Below are positions 26,635 to 36,808 of a stretch of DNA of 64,000 nucleotides, one piece after another (within the stretch, counting starts at the first letter, position 1; each line of letters begins with the position of its first letter). The stretch is taken from the NCBI RefSeq assembly GCF_041052385.1, contig NZ_CP163439.1, forward strand, positions 3,213,001-3,277,000. The letters run 5' to 3'. This DNA comes from Streptomyces sp. R28 (GTDB lineage: Bacteria > Actinomycetota > Actinomycetes > Streptomycetales > Streptomycetaceae). The position numbers were made by a program, and so were the translations under genes. The notes under the pieces were generated by a model that searched no databases, was not told where the DNA came from, and was given only the letters and a program-made list of their open reading frames with translations.

Positions 26635-28701
26635 TCAGCTCGGAGTACGGCCCCTCACCGGAGCCGGGGAGCCGCTGCTGAGCTTCTCCGCTTCCGCTTC
26701 CGCCTCCGCCGGCATCGGCCTGGCGCGGGGGCCCTGGAGCAGGTACGTCATGCCGAAGCCCGCGCCTACGACCATCGCGCCGCCCACCGCGTCCAGCACC
26801 CAGTGGTTGCCGGTGACGACGATCGCGGTGACCGTGAAGAGCGGGTGCAGCAGGCCGAGGGTCTTCATCCACCACTTGGGGGCGAGGATGAGGATCACGA
26901 GGCCGCACCACAGGGACCAGCCGAAGTGCAGGGACGGCATCGCCGCGTACTGGTTGGTGAGTTCGGTGAGCTTGCCGTAGTCGGGCTGGGTGAAGTCCTG
27001 CGGGCCGTTGACCGTGTCGATGACGCCGAGACCGGGCATCAGGCGGGGCGGGGCGAGGGGGTAGAGCCAGAAGCCGATCAGGGCGAGGACGGTGGCGAAG
27101 CCGATCGCGGAACGGGCCCAGCGGTAGTCGACCGGGCGGCGCCAGTAGAGGACGCCGAGAATGGCGAGCGGCACGCCGAAGTGGAACGACTCGTAGTAGA
27201 AGTCGAAGAAGGCGCGGAGCCAGTCGGCCTTCAGCACGGCGTGGTTGGCCCAGTGCTCGATGTCGATGTGCAGGGCGCGTTCGATGGAGTGGATCTCCGC
27301 GCCGTGCTCCTCGGCGCCGACCCGGCCCGCCGAGTTGGAGCCGCCGGCCGCGGCGAGGCGGATCTGGGCGTACGCGTAGTAGGTGACCCGGATCAGCAAC
27401 AGCTCGAAGAGCAGGTTCGGTCGGGTGATCACCCGGCGCAGGGACCGCACCAGCGGGATGTGCTGGAAGCGGGAGGGGACGGGGTCGGCGTACCGCGTCG
27501 GAACCGGCGTCTGCCAGTACGGCGACGTGCGCGACAGGAACGGCACCACGGCGGCCGTGGCGAGCGCGGCCAGGAGGACCAGGTCGGCACGGAGGGGGTG
27601 GAAGATCACCTTGTCCGGCACCAACATCTTCGCGGGCAGCGTCATCACCAGGATGACGGCGACCGGCCACACACACCGGTCGGAGGCCCGCTTGCCGACC
27701 TGCCCGACGACCGCGAGCAGCACCCACAGCAGCTGGTGCTGCCAGGCGGTGGGGGACATGACGATCGCCGCGCAGCCGGTGATCGCGACGGCGAGGAGGA
27801 GCTGTCCGTCGTGGGCGTAGCGCACGGCGCGGCGCAGCGCGAGCGCGGCGACGGCGGCGCCGAGGAGCAGGAAGAGGGCGATCTCCAACGGCCCGGTCAG
27901 CCCCAGCCGCAGCAGGGCGCCGTGCAGGGACTGGTTGGCGAGGTCGTCGGCACGGCCGCCGAGACCGACACCGCCCATGTGGTGCACCCAATAGGTGTAC
28001 GAGTCGTACGGCATCGTCGCCCAGCCGAGCGCCGTGCACGCGGCGAACGTGGCCCCCGCGGACAGCGCGGGGCGGCGGCGGCCGGTGAACCACAGCAGCG
28101 GGCTGAACAGCAGCAGGGCCGGCTGGAGCGCGGCCGCGACGCCGATGAGCACACCGCCGGCGCGTTCGCCGCGCACGGCGAAGCAGCCGAGCAGGACGAG
28201 CAGCACCGGCATGATGCTGGTCTGGCCGAGGTAGAGGGTGTTGCGCACCGGCAGCGACAGCATGAGCAGGCTGATCGCGACGGGCGCGGCGAGCAGCGAG
28301 GTCCGTCTGCTCACCGGCTGCGGCAGGGCACGCGCGGCGACCAGGCCGAGAGCGGCGACGAGCAGGAGGGTGCCGAAGGTCCAGCCCCAGCCGAGGGCCT
28401 GCTCGGCGGCCCGGGTCAGCGGCTTGAGGACGAGCCCGCCGAACGGCGTACCGGTGAACCGAGTCGAGTCGTACAGCGAGCCCTTCACATGCAGGACGCC
28501 GTCCGGGCCGACCCAGGTCTCCAGATCCGTCAGCCGCTCCCCGGACGGGGTGCTGAGGACGACGGCCCCCTGCCGCATCCCGAGAATCGCGGCGACCAGC
28601 CACAGGCCGAGGCGCGCCAAGCGAAGACGTGCCTGAACCGAGCCGACGGCCGTGGCTCCAAGTGCCTCCGCCGGTCGCCCACCGTGATCCGCATTCGCCA
28701 C
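26635..28701 (-). CDS. Bifunctional GT87-like mannosyltransferase / PAP2 phosphatase membrane protein
   Basis: 688 residues with many transmembrane helices. The N-terminal 400 resemble GT87/DUF2029 polyprenol-phosphate-mannose transferases (SLYDSTRFTGTPFGGLV, RNTLYLGQTSIM). The C-terminal part is a PAP2 phosphatase domain of the inositolphosphotransferase type, with the conserved MPSLHFGWSL and GNHWVLDAVGG carrying the catalytic His and Asp residues. The fusion is found in Streptomyces and probably builds or recycles cell-envelope glycolipids. GTG 28701 is the start. Monocistronic, divergent from the DUF2330 gene. Acceptor is unknown. Confidence 0.88.
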   Translation of the reverse strand: MANADHGGRPAEALGATAVGSVQARLRLARLGLWLVAAILGMRQGAVVLSTPSGERLTDLETWVGPDGVLHVKGSLYDSTRFTGTPFGGLVLKPLTRAAEQALGWGWTFGTLLLVAALGLVAARALPQPVSRRTSLLAAPVAISLLMLSLPVRNTLYLGQTSIMPVLLVLLGCFAVRGERAGGVLIGVAAALQPALLLFSPLLWFTGRRRPALSAGATFAACTALGWATMPYDSYTYWVHHMGGVGLGGRADDLANQSLHGALLRLGLTGPLEIALFLLLGAAVAALALRRAVRYAHDGQLLLAVAITGCAAIVMSPTAWQHQLLWVLLAVVGQVGKRASDRCVWPVAVILVMTLPAKMLVPDKVIFHPLRADLVLLAALATAAVVPFLSRTSPYWQTPVPTRYADPVPSRFQHIPLVRSLRRVITRPNLLFELLLIRVTYYAYAQIRLAAAGGSNSAGRVGAEEHGAEIHSIERALHIDIEHWANHAVLKADWLRAFFDFYYESFHFGVPLAILGVLYWRRPVDYRWARSAIGFATVLALIGFWLYPLAPPRLMPGLGVIDTVNGPQDFTQPDYGKLTELTNQYAAMPSLHFGWSLWCGLVILILAPKWWMKTLGLLHPLFTVTAIVVTGNHWVLDAVGGAMVVGAGFGMTYLLQGPRARPMPAEAEAEAEKLSSGSPAPVRGRTPS

Positions 28702-29012
28702 GCCTCGTCGGCCTCCGGCCCCGGTCGTCCCACACGTCTCACGCGTAAGGAATCGTCACGGACCCGGTGAGGCCCGCACCGCCCCCGGGAGAGACACAGG
28801 CAACCCCGACTTCACCCGGCATTTTCTCCCCTTTTGTCCGGATGACAATAGTCGGGGGCCGGTCCACTCGCCTCCCGTGAGGTCCGCCCGACGTGGCGCG
28901 CGATCGTTCACATCGCGGGACCGGCCCCCGGAACCGGATCATCCGCCGTACCGTCTGAAGCCCTGACGTCAGCACGGTGCAGGGGCTTGCGGGGATGGAG
29001 GGGCTGCGCACA
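28702..29012. other. Divergent promoter region
   Basis: About 310 bp between the divergent GT87-PAP2 and DUF2330 starts. It includes an AT-rich patch (TTTTCTCCCCTTTTGTCC near 28822-28840) and GATCGTTCACATC (28902-28914). I see no gene or RNA here, only likely promoters. Confidence 0.5.
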
Positions 29013-30149
29013 ATGGCCGGCTTACTGCGGGAAGGGGTACGGAGGCGGGCCCGAAGCCGAGCCCTCACCCTCGTCCTGACACTGCTCGCCCTCCAGCTCG
29101 GACAGCTCGTGGCGCCCGCCTGGGCGTGCGGCTGCGGGGCCATGGTGCCCGGCGACGCGCGGCGCGTGACGGTCGGCCGTGAGGAGTCCGTGGTGCGGTG
29201 GGACGGGACGCGGGAGCAGGTCGTGATGCGGCTGACCGTCCGTGGGGACGCCGAGCGGGTCGCGTGGATCATGCCGGTGCCGCGGCGGGCGACGGTGCGG
29301 CTCGGCGACCCGGCCCTCTTCGACGAACTGCACGACGTCACCGCGCCCGTGCACCGCGACCGGCACCACTTCTGGCCCCAGGACGGCGACTGGCCCCTGG
29401 TGACCGGCGACGGCACGGCCGGCGGCCCGGGCCGGCCCCCGTTCGGCCCCGGACGTACACCTGCCGTGGACGTGGTCGGCCGGCAGCGGCTCGGCCCCTT
29501 CGACGTGGCCCGGCTGACCGCCACCGACCCGGGCGCCCTCGACGGCTGGCTGGACAGCAACGGCTTCGCCCTGCCGCCCCGCCTGGCCGGCGCCCTGCGG
29601 CCGTACGTCCAAAAGCGCTGGGAGTACGTCGCCGTGAAGCTGGCCCCCGACACCGCCGGCGAGCCGCTGACCGGCACCCTGGACCCGCTGCACCTCACCT
29701 TCCGGACCGACGAACCGGTCTACCCGATGCGCCTGTCCCGCCTCGCCGAGACCCCGCAGTCACTGGGCCTGTACGTCCTGGCCGCGCACCGCATGGAACC
29801 GGCGTCCCGCATCGGCGGCGAACGCCCCCGCGTCACCTACGCCGGCCGGGTGACGGCGAAGTCCGGCCCGCTGGCCGAGCTGGCGGCCGGCACCCCGTTC
29901 CTGACCGCGGTCGGCCAGGAGTTCCCGCACCCCGAACGGATCTCCGGCGACCACGTGCTGCGCCGGTCATCGGCCGACGACACCTTCCAGCAGGTGATCT
30001 ACGAGAACCGGCTGCGCACGGTGGCCGGCCTTCCGGCATGGCTGCTGACGGTGACGGGCGGACCCGCCCTGGCCGTGGCGACGGCAGCGGTGTTGGCCGT
30101 ACGACGGTCCCGGCGCCCGGAGACACCGGCGCCTGCGCCGATCGGCTGA
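29013..30149 (+). CDS. DUF2330 secreted membrane-anchored protein
   Basis: About 378 residues. A signal peptide precedes the motif WACGCGAMVPGD, the N-terminal hallmark of DUF2330, where closely spaced Cys residues follow the cleavage site. The body has RVAWIMPVPRRATVRLGDP and ends in a single transmembrane helix plus an Arg-rich tail. ATG 29013 lies 9 bases after GGAGGGG; in-frame starts at 28977 and 28995 would lengthen the signal peptide. Function of the family is not known; it is placed outside the membrane. Single gene. Confidence 0.82.
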   Translation: MAGLLREGVRRRARSRALTLVLTLLALQLGQLVAPAWACGCGAMVPGDARRVTVGREESVVRWDGTREQVVMRLTVRGDAERVAWIMPVPRRATVRLGDPALFDELHDVTAPVHRDRHHFWPQDGDWPLVTGDGTAGGPGRPPFGPGRTPAVDVVGRQRLGPFDVARLTATDPGALDGWLDSNGFALPPRLAGALRPYVQKRWEYVAVKLAPDTAGEPLTGTLDPLHLTFRTDEPVYPMRLSRLAETPQSLGLYVLAAHRMEPASRIGGERPRVTYAGRVTAKSGPLAELAAGTPFLTAVGQEFPHPERISGDHVLRRSSADDTFQQVIYENRLRTVAGLPAWLLTVTGGPALAVATAAVLAVRRSRRPETPAPAPIG

Positions 30150-30246
30150 ATCCACGATCCTTCAGTCCCTGACGGGGAAACGGAAAGGCCCGACGAGGAA
30201 AATCCCCGGCAGGGAACGGGGCACGCGACTATGTTCGTCAGGACAT

Positions 30247-30280
30247 CTAGTTAGCGCTTCTACTTACTGCTTCTAACTAG
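30247..30280 (+). promoter_or_regulatory. Operator-like inverted repeat before O-methyltransferase gene
   Basis: CTAGTTAG (30247-30254) is perfectly matched by CTAACTAG (30273-30280), and GCTTCTA occurs twice within (30256-30262 and 30269-30275). The AT-rich patch lies 20 bp before the ATG, overlapping the likely promoter. Two CTAG sequences in such DNA are unusual. Confidence 0.55.
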
Positions 30281-30299
30281 CCATACGAAAGGCAAGGCG

Positions 30300-30971
30300 A
30301 TGAGCGAGTCGCAGCTCTGGGACGACGTCGACGAGTACTTCTCCGCCCACCTCTCACCCGAGGACGACACCCTCCAGGCGGCCCTGCGCGACAGCGACGC
30401 GGCCGAGCTCCCGCACATCAGCGTCACCGCACCCCAGGGCAAGTTCCTCCACCTCCTGGCCCAGATCCAGGGCGCCCGCAACATCCTGGAGATCGGCACG
30501 CTCGGCGGCTACAGCACCATCTGGCTGGCCCGCGCCCTGCCCGCCGACGGCCGCCTGATCTCGCTGGAGTACAGCGCCAAGAACGCCGAGGTCGCCACCC
30601 GCAACATCGCGCGGGCGGGCCTGGACAGGATCGTCGAGGTGCGGGTCGGCCCGGCCCTGGAGTCGCTGCCCAAGCTGGCCGACGAGAACCCGGCCCCCTT
30701 CGACCTGGTCTTCATCGACGCCGACAAGGCCAACAACCCCCACTACGTCGACTGGGCCCTCAGGCTCACGAGCACCGGCAGCCTGATCGTGGTGGACAAC
30801 GTGGTGCGCGGCGGCCGGGTCGCCGACGCGGACAGCACCGCGCCGGACGTCCAGGGCACCCGCGCCGCCATCGAACTGATCGGCAGCCACCCGAGGCTGA
30901 GCGGCACGGCGATCCAGACGGTGGGCGGCAAGGGCTACGACGGCTTCGCACTGGCGCGGGTGCTGGCGTAA
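30300..30971 (+). CDS. Class I SAM-dependent O-methyltransferase (COMT-like)
   Basis: 223 residues of the cation-dependent O-methyltransferase family 3. The SAM-binding motif is ILEIGTLGGYSTIWLARALP; shortened core EIGTLGGYST. Metal/catalytic motifs are VFIDADKANNPHYVDWAL and IVVDNVVRGG. It methylates catechol-like or related phenolic substrates in the cytoplasm; the natural substrate is unknown. ATG 30300 has AAGGCAAGG upstream. Single gene behind a strong inverted repeat that suggests its own repressor; no regulator gene is adjacent. Confidence 0.9.
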   Translation: MSESQLWDDVDEYFSAHLSPEDDTLQAALRDSDAAELPHISVTAPQGKFLHLLAQIQGARNILEIGTLGGYSTIWLARALPADGRLISLEYSAKNAEVATRNIARAGLDRIVEVRVGPALESLPKLADENPAPFDLVFIDADKANNPHYVDWALRLTSTGSLIVVDNVVRGGRVADADSTAPDVQGTRAAIELIGSHPRLSGTAIQTVGGKGYDGFALARVLA

Positions 30972-31003
30972 GCGGCGAGGGCCTGGCGGGCAGGCCCTGG
31001 CTC

Positions 31004-31396
31004 TCAAGCCTCCTGATAGAAGCCGACGTTGACGCTACGCGGCTCCGTGCGGTCCTGGATGACGATCTCGCCGCTGCCGCCCCTCGGCAGCGGCACTGTC
31101 CCGCCGTAGGCGATCGGCTGCGCGTACTCCCCCACCGTCAGCCGCACTTCGGAGGACGGGTCGGGCTGCGAGCCGCGCAGCCAGCTCACCTGCCAGCTGC
31201 CGTCGGGGCCGCACAGGAACTCCAGGTGGACCCGCGAGACGAACAGCCAGTCGTCCGGCGTCGAGAGCCGGCACACCGTCTTGTCCCGGCCCACCCGCAG
31301 CACGGCACCCGGCTCGCTGGGCGCGTCGGCCATGAGCATGCCGGCCGTGGCACCCTCGTCCGCCGCGGACACGGCGGCCATGGTGAGTTCGAGCAC
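31004..31396 (-). CDS. FHA-domain-like protein
   Basis: 130 residues. GTG 31396 has GGAGG 7 bases before it. The central part, VLRVGRDKTVCRLSTPDDWLFVSRVHLEF, matches an FHA phosphothreonine-binding core (GR, S-x-x-H; here VSRVHLEF). FHA domains bind pThr partners of Ser/Thr kinases. No kinase gene lies nearby. It is convergent with the O-methyltransferase gene, leaving 32 bases between stops. Longer in-frame starts upstream (to 31543) overlap the DUF1992 gene and lack support. Confidence 0.75.
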   Translation of the reverse strand: MLELTMAAVSAADEGATAGMLMADAPSEPGAVLRVGRDKTVCRLSTPDDWLFVSRVHLEFLCGPDGSWQVSWLRGSQPDPSSEVRLTVGEYAQPIAYGGTVPLPRGGSGEIVIQDRTEPRSVNVGFYQEA

Positions 31397-31493
31397 GTGC
31401 GTTCCTCCTGAAACATCCTTGTACAGCAGCCGTTTTGGCCACGACGCCGCATGATAAATCGCCCGGCACCGCCGCGTCCGGCACAATGAACTC

Positions 31494-31934
31494 ATGACCG
31501 AGCGAAAGCCCCCCGGCGTCCCGTTCGAGTCCTGGGTCGACAAGCAGATTCACGACGCGCAGGCACGCGGCGACTTCGACAGACTGCCCGGAGCCGGCAA
31601 ACCCCTGCCGAACGATCTGGAATCCCCGTACGACGAACTGTGGTGGGTCAAACGCAAGATGGCCCGCGAGGGCCTGTCGGTCCTGCCCCCGGCACTGGCC
31701 CTGCGCAAGGAGGCGGAGGACGCGCTGACGGCGGCGTACGCGGCGCCGACGGAGCGGATCGTCCGGAAGATCATCACGGACGTGAACGCCAAGATCCGCG
31801 ACATGCTCCTGAAGCCGCCCCCCGGTCCGCCCCTGGGCCGGGGGCCGTACGACGTCGAAGAGGTCGTACGCGAGTGGCGGGAGCGCCGGGAGGCGGCGAG
31901 CGGTCGGCGGGCGGACGACGTCTCAGACGTGTAG
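31494..31934 (+). CDS. DUF1992 (DnaJ-homologue-28-like) protein
   Basis: 146 residues. The N-terminal 100 contain the DUF1992 signature WVDKQIHDAQARGDFDRLPGAGKPL and LPPALALRKEAED; the key part is GDFDRLPGAGKPL. Members occur widely in bacteria and as the conserved domain of DNAJC28; function unsettled. Start ATG 31494 with GCACAATG context. It is divergent from the FHA gene and its 3' end overlaps the next minus-strand gene by 12 bases. Confidence 0.85.
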   Translation: MTERKPPGVPFESWVDKQIHDAQARGDFDRLPGAGKPLPNDLESPYDELWWVKRKMAREGLSVLPPALALRKEAEDALTAAYAAPTERIVRKIITDVNAKIRDMLLKPPPGPPLGRGPYDVEEVVREWRERREAASGRRADDVSDV

Positions 31935-32363
31935 GAGTCGTTCCGCCAGCTCGCGGTAGTCGCGCAGAGCAAGCCGAAGCTGCTCGGTGTCGGTGGACGT
32001 ACCGGGCTGGCCCCCGGCCGCGTCCATGGACTGCCAGGACCCCCGCAGAGTCCGGCGGCGCTGCGCCACCGCCTCGGTCAGGCGGCCGGTGAGCTCTTCC
32101 AGGACGTGGTCGGCCTCCTCGACGGCGGTCCGGGGACCGTCGACGAACCCGGAGACCGCGTGCTGCAACCGCAGCTCGAACTTGTCGGACTCGTCGTGCG
32201 GGAAGAGCGGCGTGGCCTCGCGCCCGGTCTCCGTGGTGCCGCCGCCCGCCGTCGTGGCGCGCGACTTCGTGCCGCCCTGCTCCGTCCCGCCGGTGGGCGT
32301 GACCGTGGCTCCGCTCTTCGCCGGCTCGTAGTCGCTTCCCCTGCCGGTCATGGCGTCCGTCAT
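31923..32363 (-). CDS. Hypothetical cytoplasmic helical protein
   Basis: 146 residues from ATG 32363 (GGGGAG upstream). A Gly/Thr-rich disordered N-terminal half is followed by a helical half (FELRLQHAVSGFVDGPRTAVEEADHVLEELTGRL; core AVEEADHVLEELTGRL). The helical part resembles the one in the gene just upstream (VDSPKEAVDEADRLLADVAQ). So the two adjacent genes encode related domains. They form a two-gene unit with a 5-base gap. Function unknown. Confidence 0.72.
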   Translation of the reverse strand: MTDAMTGRGSDYEPAKSGATVTPTGGTEQGGTKSRATTAGGGTTETGREATPLFPHDESDKFELRLQHAVSGFVDGPRTAVEEADHVLEELTGRLTEAVAQRRRTLRGSWQSMDAAGGQPGTSTDTEQLRLALRDYRELAERLLHV

Positions 32364-32368
32364 GTCGC

Positions 32369-33040
32369 TCAACTCCCCTTCGCGTGACGTCCGGAGAACG
32401 TCCACGGCAGATGGCCGCGGTGGCCGTCGGTGTCCCCCCGGGACTCGTGGGGCTCCCGGGAAGCCCTGCGGTGGCGCTCGACCGGGGACGTCAGGTCCTC
32501 GAACAGGTCCCGGGCCTCGATCATGGCCTCGCGCATCTCCTCCGTACCCGGCCCACCGCCTTCCTGTCCGCCGCCCACGCGCGCATGGGCGACGCGGTGC
32601 ACGTGCCGGTAGCCCTGCACATGGTCCGCGTGGTGCACGGACAGTGCGGAGAGCTGCTCCTCGTACTGCGCGCCGTCGGGGAAACCCCGTGCCTGCGCCA
32701 CGTCCGCGAGCAGCCGGTCCGCCTCGTCGACGGCCTCCTTCGGCGAGTCGACGAAGCGCTCCTGGGCCGCCGTCCAGCGGGCCTCGAACCGCTCGAGCTC
32801 GACCGGCTCCAGCGGCCGCTCCCGCAGCCCGCCGTGCCGCTCGACCCGCTGGGCGAGCTCACGCTCGGCGGCCTTGACGTCTCCGTCGTGCCGGGCCACG
32901 GCCCGCTCGTATTCGGGCCCGAAGCGCCGCTTCAGACCCCGGCTGCCCTGCGCACCCCGAGTGCGCAGGGCCAGGACGGCCGCGCCGAGCACGACGACGA
33001 CCGCCGCAATCACGATCAGAATGATCACACCTGTGGACAT
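32369..33040 (-). CDS. Membrane-anchored helical protein paired with the gene below
   Basis: 223 residues. ATG 33040 begins an N-terminal transmembrane helix (MSTGVIILIVIAAVVVVLGAAVLALR; core VIILIVIAAVVVVLG). Then comes a basic, charged helical region with FGPEYERAVARHDGDVKAAEREL, and a domain (RWTAAQERFVDSPKEAVDEADRLLADV) shared with its neighbour. The long open frame continues upstream to 33847 but overlaps other genes and is not believed. It probably faces the cytoplasm from the membrane. Function unknown. Confidence 0.75.
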   Translation of the reverse strand: MSTGVIILIVIAAVVVVLGAAVLALRTRGAQGSRGLKRRFGPEYERAVARHDGDVKAAERELAQRVERHGGLRERPLEPVELERFEARWTAAQERFVDSPKEAVDEADRLLADVAQARGFPDGAQYEEQLSALSVHHADHVQGYRHVHRVAHARVGGGQEGGGPGTEEMREAMIEARDLFEDLTSPVERHRRASREPHESRGDTDGHRGHLPWTFSGRHAKGS

Positions 33041-33169
33041 GTGTGCCGGGTTGCCCGGAAGGCGCCCCTCAAACAGCCGCCAATTTCCCCCACCGGCGTG
33101 TCGATCCGCCGGGTGCCCGATCGACACATAGGTGAAGGACATCAAACCGAACCTCCCGAGGAGAGAGCC

Positions 33170-33787
33170 ATGACCGAGGTCATCGCACAACTGTCGATGT
33201 CGCTGGACGGATACATCGCGGGCCCGGACTCGGGCCGCGAACACCCCCTGGGCATCGGCGGCGAACGCCTGCACCAGTGGGTGTACGGCCTCCGCAGCTG
33301 GCGCAGGGAGCAGGGCATCGAGGGCGGGGCGCACGGCCCCGAGGACGACCTGCTCGCCGACTGGATCAGGCGCCCCGGCGCGGTCGTCATGGGCCACGGC
33401 ATGTACATCACCGGCGAAGCACCCTGGGGCGACAACCCGCCCTTCCACATGCCGGTGTACGTCGTGACCCACATCCCCCGCGCACCCCTGGTCAAGGAGG
33501 GCGGCACGGTCTTCCACTTCGTCACCGAGGGCCCCGAACACGCCCTCGCCCTGGCCCGCGAAGCAGCCGGCGACAAGGACATCTCCCTGGCAGGCGGGGC
33601 GGACCTGGTGCAGCAGTTCATCCGCGCCGGCTGGCTGGACGAGCTGCTCCTCCACGTCGTACCCGTCCTGGCCGGCGAGGGTGGACGGCGCCTCTTCGAC
33701 AACGTCGGCGACAAGCAGATCGAATGGCGAAAGACACAGGTCCTGGACGCGCCGGAGGCGACACATATTCGCTTGCGCGCCCACTAG
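33170..33787 (+). CDS. RibD C-terminal/dihydrofolate-reductase-like protein
   Basis: 205 residues. The start MTEVIAQLSMSLDGYIAGPD is the usual opening of the YwjB/RibD-type DHFR-fold family; further on come RPGAVVMGHGMY, VYVVTH and LAGGADLVQQFI with the end WLDELLLHVVPVLAGEG. These bind NADPH and reduce pterin- or flavin-like substrates; the substrate is unknown. ATG 33170 has GGAGAG upstream. Not in a clear operon; the GNAT gene follows after 14 bases. Confidence 0.85.
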   Translation: MTEVIAQLSMSLDGYIAGPDSGREHPLGIGGERLHQWVYGLRSWRREQGIEGGAHGPEDDLLADWIRRPGAVVMGHGMYITGEAPWGDNPPFHMPVYVVTHIPRAPLVKEGGTVFHFVTEGPEHALALAREAAGDKDISLAGGADLVQQFIRAGWLDELLLHVVPVLAGEGGRRLFDNVGDKQIEWRKTQVLDAPEATHIRLRAH

Positions 33788-33801
33788 TTCGCCCTTCGAC
33801 A

Positions 33802-34302
33802 ATGTCCGGCATGACCTGGACCGTCGCCCCGGAACCCCACGACTCACCCACCGCCACCGCCCTGTGGCGGGCGTACTACACGGAGGTCAGCGACCGCTAC
33901 TACCTACTGCACGAGGGGCGCCGCACCGACCCGGCCGAGCTGGAACGCGAGATCGCCGCGCGCGACTGGGACGAACTCCAGCCGCCGAAAGGCACGTTGC
34001 TGGTGGCCCGCTACGCGGGCGAGCCGGCCGGTTCAGCAGGCGTACGCCTCCTGGACGCGGACACCGCCGAACTGAAGCGGGTGTTCATCCGCGAGCCGAT
34101 GCGCGGCAAGGGAGGCGGCCAGACCCTCGTACGGGCCGCCGAGGCCACGGCCCGATCCCTAGGCGCCACCCGCATGATCCTGGACACCCGCCACGACCTG
34201 GCGGAGGCCCGCGCCCTGTACACATCCCTCGGCTACGAGGAGACAGCCCCCCACAACGACGACATCTACGCCGAGCACTGGTTCACAAAGAACCTTGCCT
34301 AG
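33802..34302 (+). CDS. GNAT-family N-acetyltransferase
   Basis: 166 residues. It has the GNAT fold, with the acetyl-CoA loop RVFIREPMRGKGGGQTLVRAAE; key residues R-x-x-G-x-G-G (RGKGGG). The last strand includes LYTSLGYEETAPHND. Start ATG 33802 or 33811 is unclear since no good ribosome site is present. Only 14 bases after the DHFR-like gene, so likely co-transcribed. Acetylates an unknown amine. Confidence 0.85.
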   Translation: MSGMTWTVAPEPHDSPTATALWRAYYTEVSDRYYLLHEGRRTDPAELEREIAARDWDELQPPKGTLLVARYAGEPAGSAGVRLLDADTAELKRVFIREPMRGKGGGQTLVRAAEATARSLGATRMILDTRHDLAEARALYTSLGYEETAPHNDDIYAEHWFTKNLA

Positions 34303-34591
34303 GCAACCCGACACCCCCGCGCCGCCGCACCCGCGCACGGCGGCAAGGGGCCGTGCCGGGGGGGGGCCGCCCGCAGCGGCGGGCGTCAACGCAGGCCACC
34401 CCACCCACGTACGGCAACCGCCCAACCGAGGACGGACACCCCCCGGCACGGCCCCGACCCACCACCCACCCGCAGGCGCAACGCGAACCCCCACCCCACC
34501 CGCACAGGCCGCCGCAGGCATCCACGCGCACCCCCACCCAGCCCCACAGACCGCCACACCCACCCCGGCCCAACCGCCGGAGGCAACCCGC
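34303..34591. other. C-rich low-complexity intergenic region
   Basis: About 290 bp between two convergent genes, dominated by CCCACC/CCGCA-type triplets and a G9 run (34359-34367). Near the start is the palindrome TTGCCTAGGCAA (34295-34306). Open frames here are the product of lacking A/T and are not believed. Confidence 0.6.
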
Positions 34592-36670
<2,079 letters not shown>

Positions 36671-36808
36671 TTACCCCTCCCATCGTGATCGCTATGCCCC
36701 GTTATGGCCTGTCGAGTCCGTTTGGAAGCGATCCTTCCGGGGGTTGGGGAGGCGGCGTGATGAACGTCTGCATAACCTGGGGAGTTCGCGAGGGGAGGGG
36801 ACGAACGC

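Noticed and set aside
26572..28770. 732-codon open frame on the plus strand
   Set aside because: Shadow of the GT87-PAP2 gene; sequence is a string of Gly, Arg, Asp and Glu without domains.
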